Source: Carpediemonas membranifera (lineage: Eukaryota > Fornicata). From it: DNA of 64,000 bases. The DNA lies in NCBI GenBank assembly GCA_019828565.1, contig JAHDYR010000016.1, positions 211,053 through 275,052 on the forward strand. Direction: 5' to 3'. The position numbers were made by a program, and so were the translations under genes. Below the pieces are notes generated by a model. That model had not been told where the DNA came from and made no database searches. It saw only the letters and a program-made list of their open reading frames with translations. Shown here one piece after another: positions 19,131 to 30,700 of this stretch. Each line of letters opens with the position of its first letter. Positions within the stretch are counted from its first letter, which is position 1.

Positions 19131-22100
19131 TTACTCCCGGCCGAACTGCTCGTTTGTCATGTACAGGCTGGGCTGGCACACGACGCCACGCCACACGAGG
19201 CCCCTCGCCTCCTCGAACTTCGCCTTAAGGTCGTCCATGCCCCCGATCTTGGAGCACCCTTTGACCATCTGCTGTAGCAGGATCGCCAGCCGCCGGAGGA
19301 CCCTGACGAGCCCGCCGGGGAACGCCTCAGGGTCCACGAGCATCGTCTTGGCAAGCGTGCTGCCGTTGGCCCAGGCGTGTATGAGGGGCACGACCCCCAG
19401 TCGGACGGCCTCCTGCCTGTACTCCTCGCCAGTGGTCTCGACCCCCACTCGGGCCATGGTGTCTCCGATGTCCTTAGCCCGCTCCCTGGCAGTCTCGATG
19501 GCTGCTGCGAGTGCATCAGAGGGCAGCTTAGGCTCCTCCTCAGCCTTGGTCTCGTCAATGAGAGCCCCCAGCAGACCACAGACGTCGACCGGGGACAGTG
19601 TTGTGAACACAGAGGTCGTCACCAGAAGCTCGGTCACGAGCAGCTCGTTGGCAGTGTTCACCTCTGCTGCAAACGTCCCCAGCTTGCTCAAGACTCCGTC
19701 CGAGTCGATGTAGCCCCGTTCGGTCAGAACTTGGGTCATTCTCTCCATCTCCCCGGTCAGAACGGTCTCGTCGCTGAGGGCATGGAGCTCGGCGCCCAGT
19801 GCGGCCAGTTCGGCCTGGATGAGGTCTCTGCTCCACACCCGAGCGAAGACTCGGTCGAAGTCGGGCTGAGACGCTGTTGTTGTGCGGATTTCAGCAAGTC
19901 TAGATACAGTGCTGACGAAGTCGGCCTTGGCTCGGGTGTACTCGTCAGACAGGTCCTTGTCGAGGAAGCTGTGTAGCGAGGCCGCCATCTTACCGACCAG
20001 CAGACAGCCGTCATCGTCACCAGGCAAGGGGTCGCCCCCAGCTCCGCGCTCAGCGTCGAGCCTGCTCTCCACCAGCTCCGCATACCGCAGCCGGTCGTAG
20101 TCTGGTGCCGAGCTGTCCGCGCTTACTACACCGCTGACGTGCCCGCCGAGCACGCTGATGGCCGCCACCCCCACGGACACCACCGTGCATGTCCCAGGGG
20201 CCCCGGGCACCGCCGGGCCGACCCCCTCCTCGTCAGTCCGCACGAGGACCTGCACGGTTCGGCCCGTGGTGCGGTCGGTCGGCTCGCCGAGGACTAGGCC
20301 CCAGCCGTAGCAGGCATCGCCCTCATCGATGAACACCAGACGCTTGGTCAGGAACGTCTGAGGTGTGGCTGCGGCAGGGGCCTTCTGTGCCCTCCGTCGG
20401 GACCGGGCAGTCCCTCTGCCCGCCGCCTTGTCCAGCTGGGCCGCGATAAATGCCTGAGTCGCACGCCTAAACACGCCGTGTCTGAGGACTGTCAGCTGCC
20501 GCAGCAACCGGGTGTACTCGCCCACCTCTGCCACGACAGCGTCACCCTCGCCTTCGAGCCCGGTCGACCCCAGCTCGAGTAGCTTGGCGTTGATACTGTC
20601 GATAAGCGGCGGGACGCGGCACTGCTGCTGGTACTGCAGGAATGACTTTCCGAGCATCTCAGCGGCCTCCTCGCCGTCACCCTGCCGCAGCATCTTGAGG
20701 AGCATGTTGTAGCTGAGATGGAAGGCTGAGTGCAGGTCCTCCGCCCCCCGCTCCACCATGATACGGAACTCCTGCCGGTCCAGCCTGTCTGACGCCATGA
20801 TGATGACGTTGCCCGTCTTATCGGCGTTCCGTCGACCGGCCCTGCCCGCCATCTGGGTGTACTCGCCGCTCGAGAGGATGCGACGCCCCTCGCCGTCCCA
20901 CTTCGTCACAGAGGAGAAGATCACCGTCCTCGCCGGCATGTTCAGTCCCATAGCGAACGTCTCGGTGGCAAAGAGCACCTTAAGGAGACCCAACCCGAAG
21001 AGCATCTCCGTGATCTCCTTCATCGTGGGGAGCAGCCCGCTGTGATGCACGCCAAGACCCATTCTGAGCAGCGGGAGGGCGGCGTCCATGGCCGACCGGT
21101 CCTCCTCGTTGATTGTATCGCGTGCTTTGTTAAACAGGAAGTTGATACGCGTGACATCATCCGGAGTAGTCCATGACCGTCCGTTCGATGACATCGCCTT
21201 CATCATGTCATCAGCGTAGCCCTGGATCTCCCGTTTGCCGAATCCGAAGACGATGACAGGGCCGAAAGTAGTCGGACCGCCATCGCCTATGAGGGTCACC
21301 AGCAGCGTCTTGAGCTGCTCTATCGTCCCGTTCCTACCCTGCGGCGTCTGCGCGAGGTCTGTCATCGCGCTGTTGAAAGAAGCAGCGTTCATGGCTGCGT
21401 CACCCTCCTTGATGAGGCGTAGGAAGCCATTAGACGTGGCAGTCTTGGGCTTAGGGATGAATACGCTGAGCGGTGTGGGTCTGTACTCCGTGTATATCAC
21501 GTGACACGGCTCATTACGGAGCTGGGCGATCCAACCCGCGAACTGGGGGGCGTTGGGAATGGTGGCCGAGAGGAAGACGCACTTGACCCCCGGCCTGAGC
21601 TTGATCATGGTCTCCTCCCACACCACACCACGCTCAGAGTCTCTCATGTAGTGTACCTCATCGAAAATGACCCACTTCATCTCCCGCATGAGCTCGGAGC
21701 CCGAGTACAGCTGCTCGCGGAGAATCTCGGTTGTCATCACGAGGATCGGCGCGTGGGGTGCGATGGTGGTGTCGCCGGTCATCAGGCCGACCTCGACGAA
21801 CCGGTCGGGGTCCTCGGGGGTGGGGAACATGCCGCTCAGGTCGTGGAACTTCTGGTTCGACAGCGCCTTGATGGGGGAGGTGTATACGATCTTCTGCCCC
21901 TTGGCAAGGGCATGGGCGATCGCGTACTCGGCTACAACGGTCTTGCCCGCGCTAGTGTGGGCAGAGACGAGCACAGACTCCTCCCGGTCAACCGCACTCA
22001 CCGCCTGGACCTGGAAGGGGTCCAGCTCGAATGGGTATGTCTGAGCCATGGTCTCCGGCCTCGGCAGTGTGAATACGGCGTCGTCGGCTTCAAGCTGCTC

Positions 22101-22373
22101 GACGATCGGCCGCATGGACGAGGGAAACGCCACCTGATGCTTGCACACCTTGGTCTTGTCGCAAATTTCCTTGCCTTTGGAATTAACGTACTTCCCTTGC
22201 AGAACATCGCGTATGATCGGCATACTCATGCAGAGTGACGCTACGGTGGCTTGCAGATCCTCTGGAGAGTTGATAGCAGTCGATGCGACATTATCGCGCT
22301 TCTCTTCAACGCTAGGCAGCGGCGCTTTGCGCACCACAGGGCCTAGAACGTCTAAAAGGTCGAAGTCGTCCAT
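19131..22373 (-). CDS. MTR4: MTR4-type exosome RNA helicase
   Basis: 1080 residues. MTR4 is the DExH helicase that feeds RNA to the nuclear exosome, as part of TRAMP-like complexes. Motifs in order: the Q-like entry FELDPFQVQAV (about 118), Walker A AHTSAGKT, TSPIKALSNQKF, MTGDTT, DEVH box with IFDEVHYMRD (about 235), SATIPN, the MTR4-typical YTEYRPTPL and FNSAM, and motif VI QMAGRAGRR. The middle holds the arch/KOW-like region, shorter and divergent. The C-terminal helical DSHCT domain ends in VRVLRRLAILLQQM and ASLYM-like PSLYM. The DEVH/FNSAM signature supports MTR4 over Ski2. Start at the ATG at 22373. Confidence 0.9.
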   Translation of the reverse strand: MDDFDLLDVLGPVVRKAPLPSVEEKRDNVASTAINSPEDLQATVASLCMSMPIIRDVLQGKYVNSKGKEICDKTKVCKHQVAFPSSMRPIVEQLEADDAVFTLPRPETMAQTYPFELDPFQVQAVSAVDREESVLVSAHTSAGKTVVAEYAIAHALAKGQKIVYTSPIKALSNQKFHDLSGMFPTPEDPDRFVEVGLMTGDTTIAPHAPILVMTTEILREQLYSGSELMREMKWVIFDEVHYMRDSERGVVWEETMIKLRPGVKCVFLSATIPNAPQFAGWIAQLRNEPCHVIYTEYRPTPLSVFIPKPKTATSNGFLRLIKEGDAAMNAASFNSAMTDLAQTPQGRNGTIEQLKTLLVTLIGDGGPTTFGPVIVFGFGKREIQGYADDMMKAMSSNGRSWTTPDDVTRINFLFNKARDTINEEDRSAMDAALPLLRMGLGVHHSGLLPTMKEITEMLFGLGLLKVLFATETFAMGLNMPARTVIFSSVTKWDGEGRRILSSGEYTQMAGRAGRRNADKTGNVIIMASDRLDRQEFRIMVERGAEDLHSAFHLSYNMLLKMLRQGDGEEAAEMLGKSFLQYQQQCRVPPLIDSINAKLLELGSTGLEGEGDAVVAEVGEYTRLLRQLTVLRHGVFRRATQAFIAAQLDKAAGRGTARSRRRAQKAPAAATPQTFLTKRLVFIDEGDACYGWGLVLGEPTDRTTGRTVQVLVRTDEEGVGPAVPGAPGTCTVVSVGVAAISVLGGHVSGVVSADSSAPDYDRLRYAELVESRLDAERGAGGDPLPGDDDGCLLVGKMAASLHSFLDKDLSDEYTRAKADFVSTVSRLAEIRTTTASQPDFDRVFARVWSRDLIQAELAALGAELHALSDETVLTGEMERMTQVLTERGYIDSDGVLSKLGTFAAEVNTANELLVTELLVTTSVFTTLSPVDVCGLLGALIDETKAEEEPKLPSDALAAAIETARERAKDIGDTMARVGVETTGEEYRQEAVRLGVVPLIHAWANGSTLAKTMLVDPEAFPGGLVRVLRRLAILLQQMVKGCSKIGGMDDLKAKFEEARGLVWRGVVCQPSLYMTNEQFGRE

Positions 22374-22502
22374 CGAAACGGCGTATCCTGCACCAGACTA
22401 AACTCGGCGTCGGATGGCCACAGGGCTCCAGGCAGAGCATACACACACCCAGATAATGCCATCCAAGCCCTGTCTTTATTCCATTAAAAGGTTGCTCCCC
22501 AG

Positions 22503-23483
22503 TCACTCGAACTCACCCTCCACATTTGTCCAATATCCACTGTGAATTGGGTCCATCTTTGCCAAAGTCTGACAGAGCCCCTTGCCCTCCGCCTTGTCTT
22601 CCGGCCCGAGCTCCGTCCTGTCCTGCAGCAACCCGACTCTCAGGGCCAGAGCGGGGACAGCGGTGAGCCCCTCCCCGTCGACGGCCCCGTACTCGGCCAG
22701 CAGACCTACTGTGGCCGGGTGGGACTGGAGGGTTTGGTCGATGTCTATGAGGCCCCTGATGAAAGTCCACGGGCACTCGTTGTTGGGCGCCGTCCTGGCC
22801 ATGGTGGCTGCGTACTCGAGGGCGTCGACCAGGTCATCGCGGGCTGTCCCCGTGTGTTTGGTGGCCTCCATCATAAATGACCAAGCGCTGTTGTTTCGCA
22901 CATCCATGGCAATGAGGTCCGAGGCCACAGCGCTTAGTCTGGACCACATCTGCTGGGTGGAGACAATGTGGTGCAGGTAGGACCAGGCGTGGTAGTTCTT
23001 GGCGTCCACCGTGAGCACGGTGTCGATAATGAAGTCCAGTTCCGCATCAATGAAGGATGCGGGGTCCTCCATCGACACGTGGGCGACGACCTTGTCGAAG
23101 ACACGCTCGCGGTGGTTCCATGTTTGATATATCTTTGGGATCTTGCGTAGGAGCGCGTTGAGCAGATCGGTCTCGGCTCCGAGCGTTGCTTCGAATGAGG
23201 CTGTTTCGTCAAGCAATGGGAATATGCAGCGCCGCCGAACGGCCCATGCCGAGTAATGAGCAGGATTCTTCATGATAATAGCGGTTGAGAGGTCAAGGAC
23301 GCGCTTACTGGCCTCATCTGTGTCGACTATGGCCGCAAACAGCTCCACCATCTCTTTGTACTCTGCTGGATGGCGGATGTTGCATACAGAGGGAACTATC
23401 TCTATTTCAACGGGAGTTACGTCGCTCCAATCGTGCTCCTTCCAGGCTGCTGACGCCATGTCTTTGTCTAGGAAGAAATACAT
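22503..23483 (-). CDS. FNTA: protein farnesyl/geranylgeranyltransferase type I alpha subunit
   Basis: 326 residues. This subunit pairs with either beta subunit to attach farnesyl or geranylgeranyl to CaaX proteins. It contains a chain of PFTA helical repeats: NPAHYSAWAVRRRCI, KIYQTWNHRERV, DAKNYHAWSYLHHIV and RNNSAWSFMMEATKH, at regular spacing of about 35 residues from residue 70 to 230. The conserved start IVPSVCNIRHPAEYKEM matches the entry to the family. Length is close to that of animal FNTA without its N-terminal extension. A Rab GGTase alpha is possible but usually carries more sequence. Confidence 0.85.
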   Translation of the reverse strand: MYFFLDKDMASAAWKEHDWSDVTPVEIEIVPSVCNIRHPAEYKEMVELFAAIVDTDEASKRVLDLSTAIIMKNPAHYSAWAVRRRCIFPLLDETASFEATLGAETDLLNALLRKIPKIYQTWNHRERVFDKVVAHVSMEDPASFIDAELDFIIDTVLTVDAKNYHAWSYLHHIVSTQQMWSRLSAVASDLIAMDVRNNSAWSFMMEATKHTGTARDDLVDALEYAATMARTAPNNECPWTFIRGLIDIDQTLQSHPATVGLLAEYGAVDGEGLTAVPALALRVGLLQDRTELGPEDKAEGKGLCQTLAKMDPIHSGYWTNVEGEFE

Positions 23484-24605
23484 GGCTCACGTAACTCTGA
23501 TAAATGGTCCCGATCTGAGTGGTAGCCAGTGAAGGCAAGGGACTAGATTTAATCATTCTAGCAGGACTGAGGCGAGATCAATGAGGGCGATGGTCCTAAG
23601 CAAAGAAGTGAGAGGCCGAAAGAAGCAGTGATCTACGCGATGGGTATGGCAGGGTGCAAGGCGATGCAGAGCGCCTCAAAGCTACATTAGTTGCATCACT
23701 CCTCGTCCGCGTCTTCGGTGGGCATTGCATTGAATTGTGCTTTGATGTTGGTTACTGAAAAGAGTGGCCCTCGTTGTGTTATCCGCCCTGAAGTCCAGGA
23801 GGATGGTTGAATGACTGTAGAACACGACTAGTTCTGGATTGCAGCTGATCGCTAGCCCGGGAGGACATCATCGCCGGCCGCTTCACCAAAAGTGTCCCAT
23901 ACTTGCATATGAAACGGCAGTTGCTGCCTCTACGTCCGAGGAACTTCCCCATGGCCGAAACCACGACTTCAACCCTTTCTGCAGAAAAAGCTGCATGAAA
24001 AAAAAAAAGAACCAATCATCGGTCACGAGCTCAACAGGCCAAAACAGAAACACAAGAGGATGTTTAAAAGCGATCATCTGCTCTTCTTCGGCTTCTGGGA
24101 GGATGAAGCCCTCAAGCTACGCTCAACCTAAAACTGCTCGAGGCCATTGAGCCGCTTTGGGCCGCCGTCCCGCCTGAGATCCAGGGTGATTTTCGACTGG
24201 GTCGTGACGTGAGAGCGGCCACGCCGGGACCACGCTTTTCCGGAAGAGACCCGGCGTCGCACCTATGACTGCATGTTCGGCGGATACACGGAGCATAGAT
24301 GATTCTCATGGACACTTTCGAGACCCCCTCAGCAGAGCAGTAACAGACTAGTCGAGTAGCAGCTGTTTGCCAGAGTCCATAGTGTGCGGGCAGGGTGTGA
24401 AACCCCTGCCAGACCCGTATCGATCAAATAGAGGTCGCATGCCGGCCATCATTGGTTCATGTTACACGGCAGAGAGATGTTGCAGATTTTCTCAGTCAGA
24501 CATTCAAGTCACACGGGTTTCCGACAGCAATCAATGACAAGTCCGACCGATCCATGAGCCATCACCAAGCACTATGACCCGTTTATATACACAACCCCGA
24601 GGCCC
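23484..24605. other. largest gene-free stretch (about 1.1 kb)
   Basis: Between FNTA and glycogen phosphorylase. It contains an A-run of about 12 (near 23999-24010) and a GC-rich hairpin GGCAGG...CCTGCC near 24390-24412. No reading frame with family resemblance and no complete tRNA. The length stands out in a region where gaps average 150-300 bases, so a noncoding RNA gene is possible, but I cannot name one. Confidence 0.4.
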
Positions 24606-27600
24606 TCACTCATGGCGATCACACATGCCGTACCTCGTGTCATCACCGCACAGCGAGGTCGGCAGCGGCCAGCTCGAGATCCCCCAGAGTTCGGCGTACT
24701 CGGACGCAGCCCTGTCGCTGCTGAACTTGGCCACAGACGCGGTGAGGCGGATGGCCTCGGAGGCCCACTTGACCTGGTCCCTGTAGAGCGAGTCAACCCG
24801 CTGCTGGCCGCGGAGGTAGTCCTCGAAGTCGCGGTAGATGAGGTAGTAGTCGTTGCGGCGGGAGAGCTCGGCAACGATCGGCTCGAACTGGCCCTCGTCC
24901 TTAAATATTCCTGTTGAGATCTGCCTGACAACGCTGTCGAGCTCCAGGCAAGGCGGCTCCTGCTCGCCCTGGGCATAGCCGGCGCGGATCTCCTCGACCT
25001 CGGCCTCGGTGGAGATGCCGAAGGTGACGACGCCATGGCCGTTGCTCTCCTCATTGATCTCGATGGTGGCGCCGTCGAGTGTGCCGAGAATCAGGGCCGA
25101 GTTGAGCACAAACTTCATGTTAGACGTACCACTGTGTAAAACTGCGCGACTGTACTTACGAGGCCTCTGTGCCCGTTGTCGAGATGTGCTGCGACACGTC
25201 CGTCGCTGGGATGATGACCTCCGCGAGACTGACGTTGTAGTCCGGTAAGAACACCACCGTGAGCCAGCGCCGCGTCTCCGGATCCTCGTTGACGATGTCC
25301 GCGACGACGTTAATGAGGTTGATGATGAGCTTGGCCCTGGCGTATGCGGCTGCGGACTTGCCGCCGAATATGGTGCAGCGGGGGACCGTGTTCTCGCGCT
25401 GCTCGGGAGACATGCGCTTGAGGACAAGGTAGCGGTAGATGACGCTCAGGACGTTGAGCAGCTGGCGCTTGTACTCATGGATTCGCTTGACGTGGACGTC
25501 GAAGAGGGCCTGCGGACTGACGGCGACGCCCGTCAGCCGCTGGATGTGGGCCACCAGTCGCTCCTTATTGAGCCGCTTGACGGCCATCCACTCCTGCTGG
25601 AAGCCCCGTTCATCGGCGAACTCCTCGAGCTGGCGGAGGACGGAGAGGTCCTTGACCCAGGCGTCTGTGCCGAGCTTCCTCGTGATGAGGGCCGAGAGCT
25701 GCGGGTTGGCGACCTTGAGCCAGCGGCGGGAGGTGATTCCGTTGGTCTTGTTGCAGAACTTCTCAGGGTAGAGCTCGTGGAACTGCTTGAACGTGCGGGA
25801 CTTCAGGATGCTTGTGTGGAGCTCGGCCACGCCGTTCACCGCACCGGACATGACGATGGCGAGGTTGGCCATGCGAACGTGCTTCTCGGGGTGCTCGCCG
25901 ATGATCGAGACGGCCCTGAGGAAGTCCTCGTCGTGGTCGGCCCGGATCGACTCGAGGAACTCCCAGTTGATGTCGTAGATCAGCTGCATGTGTCTGGGGA
26001 GCAGGGCGGCCATGAGGGAGACGGGCCACCGCTCCAGGGCCTCGGGCAGCACAGTGTGGTTCGTGAAGAAGAACACACGGCGGCTGATGGAGAGCGCCGC
26101 TTCGAATGGCATACCGTGCTCGTCCACGAGGAGGCGGATGAGCTCTACCACAGAGATGGTCGGGTGAGTGTCGTTGAGCTGGATCGCGACAAAGTCGGGC
26201 AGCTCCTCGAAAGCATGGCCCTCCATCACGAAGCGGGCAAGAATGTCCTGGAGCGAGGCGCTGGAGAAGAAGTACTGCTGCTTCAGCCTCAGCTCGAGCC
26301 CGGCCTGCGTGCTGTCATCAGGGTACAGCACGGACGTGATCGCCTCAGCCTCCTGCCGCCACCGCAGCGCTGAAGAGTAGTCGCCCTTGTTGAAGCTGAC
26401 GAGGTCGAACTCCTCGGACGGCTGGCTCGACCAAAGCCGCAGGTTAAGGCACGTCGTGGTGTCGTATCCGGGGACGGGCGTGTCATACGCCTTGGCGCAG
26501 ACGGTCTGGCCCGCGTGCCACTTGAACTTGGGATGGTCGCCCTCAGTGGCCTCGACGACGCCGTAGAAGCCCACTGTGTACATCACGTCGTTCCTCTCGA
26601 TCTCCCACGGCGTCCCCTCAGCCAGCCAGAAGTCGGGAAGCTCCCGCTGCCGCTTGTTGATGATCTCCTGCCGGAACATACCGTACTTGTATCTAATCCC
26701 GTAGCCCCAGACGGGGTAGTTGAGAGTCGCCATCGAGTCGAGATAACAGGCCGCCAGACGACCCAGCCCGCCGTTGCCGAGGCCCGCGTCATGCTCAAGC
26801 TGCACGATCTCCTCCATGCGAGTGCCCAGCTCGGCCAACACGCCGCGGAACTCTGACTCGAGCCGCATGTTGGTGACTGCGTTGCTAAAGCTGCGGCCGA
26901 TGAGGAACTCGATGCTCATGTAGTATGCCCGCTTGGCCGACATCGCCGTGAAGTACACGTTTGAGTCGTTGAGGTACTCGATGAGCCGGTCTCTTATGGC
27001 GAGGGAGGCAGCCCGGAACATGTTGTTGGGCGAGCCACAGTATCGGCTGCATGCGATGGTGTGTTCGAGGTGGTGGATAATCTGCTGGCGGATAGTCTCC
27101 TTGTTGCGGGCAGTGTACTTGGGCAGCATCTGCCAGAGGGCGTCGTCAGGGTTTGCCTCGACACTGAGCTCGGCTGACAGACGCGTCCGCACCTTATACT
27201 CCTCGATCGTGGAGGCGTAAAGCGACCGGACTTGGCTCAAAGGCATGAGAGTTGCTGCCTCGAGGAAGCTCTGGAGCGCGTGGGCCGGGAGTAATCTGAA
27301 CTTGCTGGCCTCGGGCTCGGAGTCCAGCGTGGCAGCCCGCATGGGCTCGAGCGAGTGCCGACGCTGACGACGGAGCGGTGCAGGCTTGGACATGGTCATC
27401 GGCATGGTCAGCGGGGAGGCGCGGCGCTGCCGGCTGATGCGGATGGACTCAAGCTCGTGGTAGAGCTTCAGGTTGGGGCGGGCTTCCACTGGTCGCTCGT
27501 AAACGTGACTAAGGAAGTCGCGTTCGATTATTTCTGTCTCATGATACTCTTCAGATTCGCCAGCAATGCCTGCAGCAGAATCTGTGGGCTGCTTCTCGTG

Positions 27601-27660
27601 TTCCGACTGTTTGTGGCCTGTTTGGGCAGAACTTGGCCTTCCTTCGGATGCTTCCTCCAT
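24606..27660 (-). CDS. PYG: glycogen phosphorylase, one 28-nt intron
   Basis: Exons 27660-25160 and 25131-24606 give 1008 residues. The enzyme releases glucose 1-phosphate from alpha-glucan using PLP. The first about 150 residues are a Ser/Arg/Glu-rich extension absent from animal enzymes. The catalytic body follows, with GNGGLGRLAACYLDS, the GIRYKYGMFRQ loop, VAIQLNDTHPT, KTNGITSRRWL, VKRIHEYKRQLLN and IFGGKSAA. The PLP-lysine motif EASGTSNMKFVLNSAL is created only after splicing: the intron at 25132-25159 (GTAAGT...TTACACAG) splits its Ser codon. The residue after FVLN is Ser where Gly is common. The extension contains RRQRRHS-type sites that could be phosphorylated. Confidence 0.95.
25132..25159 (-). 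other. ultrashort intron (28 nt) in glycogen phosphorylase
   Basis: GTAAGT donor and TTACACAG acceptor, interrupting the PLP-binding motif between TEA(S) and GTSNMK. Confidence 0.93.
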
Positions 27661-27789
27661 ATTTGTCTATTTCAATGCTTGCCAGTTAGCACGAAATCTG
27701 CTGTAGCATTGTACTGTCGTTCTACGGTGTCGTCCAAAACTAAACTGCACCAAAGAAGAGCACCCAAAATGACGCCCACAAGCCCTTTA

Positions 27790-30700
27790 TCACGCCAACA
27801 GCTCCCTCAGCTTCCGTTCGTACTCCTCGTCGATCGGGTCGTCATCCAGCAGCGTGCTTCCCAGTCCCACAGGGTCCCTGAGCTTTGTCTGGCCAGACCC
27901 GAGCGGGGTCCGGAAGACGTTGAGCGGCTGCGACTCAAACACACCGAACTCTGTGATGACATGCCGCTTGCGGGGGCTGATTTTCTCCACGGGTGCAACT
28001 CCGTGAGACTTGAATGGGTCGACCTGCGCGTCCCTCATATACCGGGCAGAGGCGGCGTAGTCTACGGCCACGGTGTCCGGGTCAATCTCAACTGCTCCGG
28101 ACTCGGGCCCGGGTGTCGCGAGGACTGCGGAGGCCGGCCGGACCTGGGCCTCGGGCTGGGCGGGCTCGGGCTCGGGAACATCGGGGATCTCTCCAAGATC
28201 GTAGCCTACCAAGCGGGCCACAGCCTGTCCGAAATTGCCCATTGTGAGAGCTCCTATGGCGTCATTGATTTGATGCCGCAGCCGACCACGGCCGGCGCCA
28301 AATACCGTTGACAGCATGCCCGGTAGCGTCTCCTGTGCTGCCTGCAGCCGTTTTGCCAGATTTGCTCTCGCGATGGCCTCCTCGGCATATCTCCGCCGCC
28401 GCATGACAGGTTCAAGCTCCTCGAGCACGGCAGCGTACAACATGTGCGGGTCCGGCTTCGGCATCGGTGGTGGTGTCGGCGGCCTAGGCGGCTTCCACGA
28501 GCTCACGATGTCCCTGGGTGGTCCTGCGTCAGCGTCATGGAGCCGCATGGCCGCGGACTCGGTCATGGTCCTGGACAGCCGATGGAGGGCGTCTATGCAC
28601 GCTTCCAGCTCGTCATCAGGCATCGCCCAGAGCGCCTCGGCCACGTTTGTCGGGTCAGTATCGGGCTCAGTCTCGTCGGGCCACTGCCCTTCGGCCAATC
28701 GGCGCTCCCGCTCGGCCTGGAGGGTGGCGTACAGCAACTGGGCCGCCCTAGCATGAAGGGCAGCGTCTCTGGCGTCCACGTACGCATCGAGACTAGCTGC
28801 GACGGCACGGAGCTCGTCTTCGAGCGCCACCGCGGGCCCGAACACATTGATCGACGGCCCCATCGCCGCGTCCTCTACCAAGCTGAGCGCAGTGTCCCTC
28901 AGCGTCAGAGCCCACTCCCGCTCGAGATCCTCGGCCCCACCCACGCTGCAAGAGGTCAAACTGAGCATGGAGCCCAGCAGCTGGTCGGGCGTCATCTGTC
29001 TGACGTCTACTGAGAGCTTGGGCAGGGTGGGAGGCGTGTCCTCGGCGGCGGGGGCAAGCATCTGCTCGACCAGATCCATCCAGTCCTGCGTGACCTCTTC
29101 TCCAAGGTGGGCCTTGAACGCGTTGATGTGCAGGAAGTAGGCAATCAATTGATCGGTACGGGCCTCCGTAAAGACTGCCTCGACCTCCTCCTCGGCCATG
29201 CCGTACTGGGTGAACGCTGAGGGGTCGAAGCCGGCGTCGGGGTCGGCTTGGATCTCGGCATCATCAATGATACCACTGATCGCCAACCATCTTTTCCGGT
29301 ATTCCGGAGTTGCTTCCGGGGTCAGCTTCCCCGTTCTCCGGATGTCCGGCATAGACGCCCGCCTGACCTCCCTGGGTTTCACGGAAAACATGTCAATAAC
29401 ATCCGCACTAGTCTCAAACTCAGGCTCGGCAGTCGAGGCGCCGTGCCACTCCTTCGCCAGGCCCCGGACGGCCAACATGTCAATGTCGCAGCACTTGTAC
29501 GTGGCATATCGCCCAAACACAGTCGAGATCCACAGCGCAACGTTGTCATACCGCTCTCGCCAGAACTCGTCGCGCAGGATAGCCGCCTCAACCTCACTGA
29601 TCGCCTCATCCGGCGGGGGCGGGAGGTCGACCGGGAGATCGTGGAAGGACTCCGGCATCTCTGAAAGCTCGGTCTTGCCGTCAGTCAGGTCAAACGCACT
29701 AGCTTGCCGTGGGATTGTCATCGCTGACGCCGTGTGCGATCTGGACCGTCGTGTGTGCTCTGACACTAGGGTTGGGTCGTCGTAGTCGGTGCTGAGGCCG
29801 CACTCTTCCGGCCCGACTGTCTCAGTGTCGTGATCGCTAGATTCTGATACAAATCCTGTGAGATCGTGAATAGATTTGATTGCATCTTGGGCAGACCATA
29901 TCCTACTTTGTTCGGCCTCCGTGAGATCGCGCACAGACAGCACCATCTGGGACATCTCGTTGGACACGGAGTAGTCTGACGTGTACGACGAATACGACTC
30001 GGTCTCGGTCTCCTCGCTGGCCACAGACGGGGACTGCTCGGTCTCGGAAGCCTCAGACTCGACGTTCATGGTGGTTGAGATCATCAACCCGTTGCCCGAT
30101 CTGGGTGATCGGGTGGTGGGTCTGTTCCCGGCAGACTCCCTCGACTCTGACCGGTGCAGTTGTCTCAGATGGGGCTTGGACGGCGCCCTGGTGAGCGTAG
30201 GGGTTGCTGGGCTGGGTAGGTCGGGCAGGTCGAATGAGAACGACGCGCTCCCGGTCGACATCTGCCTCTGGTGTGCCTTCTTGGCTGCCAGCGCGCTAGT
30301 TGGCTTAGTCGGTGACTTTCTCTGAGTCGGCGGGGGTCTTGCACTGCGGGCCTTGGCGGGCTCCTCCGGCAGACTCGGGAGCCACGGGAAGGCGGTGCCC
30401 GTCTGCTCCTGGGCGGTGGCGACGAGCCCGTTCAGCTTGCCCATGAGGTTCATGGTCCGGAAGCCGGAGAATCCCTTCCTCCCGTCCTGGTCGGCGTCCT
30501 TGAAGTCGTCCCCGAGGGACAGTGTGGCGCCGTGGGCCGCCTTGTGGGCGACAGAGTGGTCGATGGACCTACGTCTGCCCTGTGACGAACCGCTGAACCG
30601 GCGCTTCATCACTGTCGACGGCATTCCAACGAATCCAGACCGCTCTGACCGAGCGGTGGTGGGAATCTGGCCAAATCTGGCAGTTCCAAGGGGCGACGTT

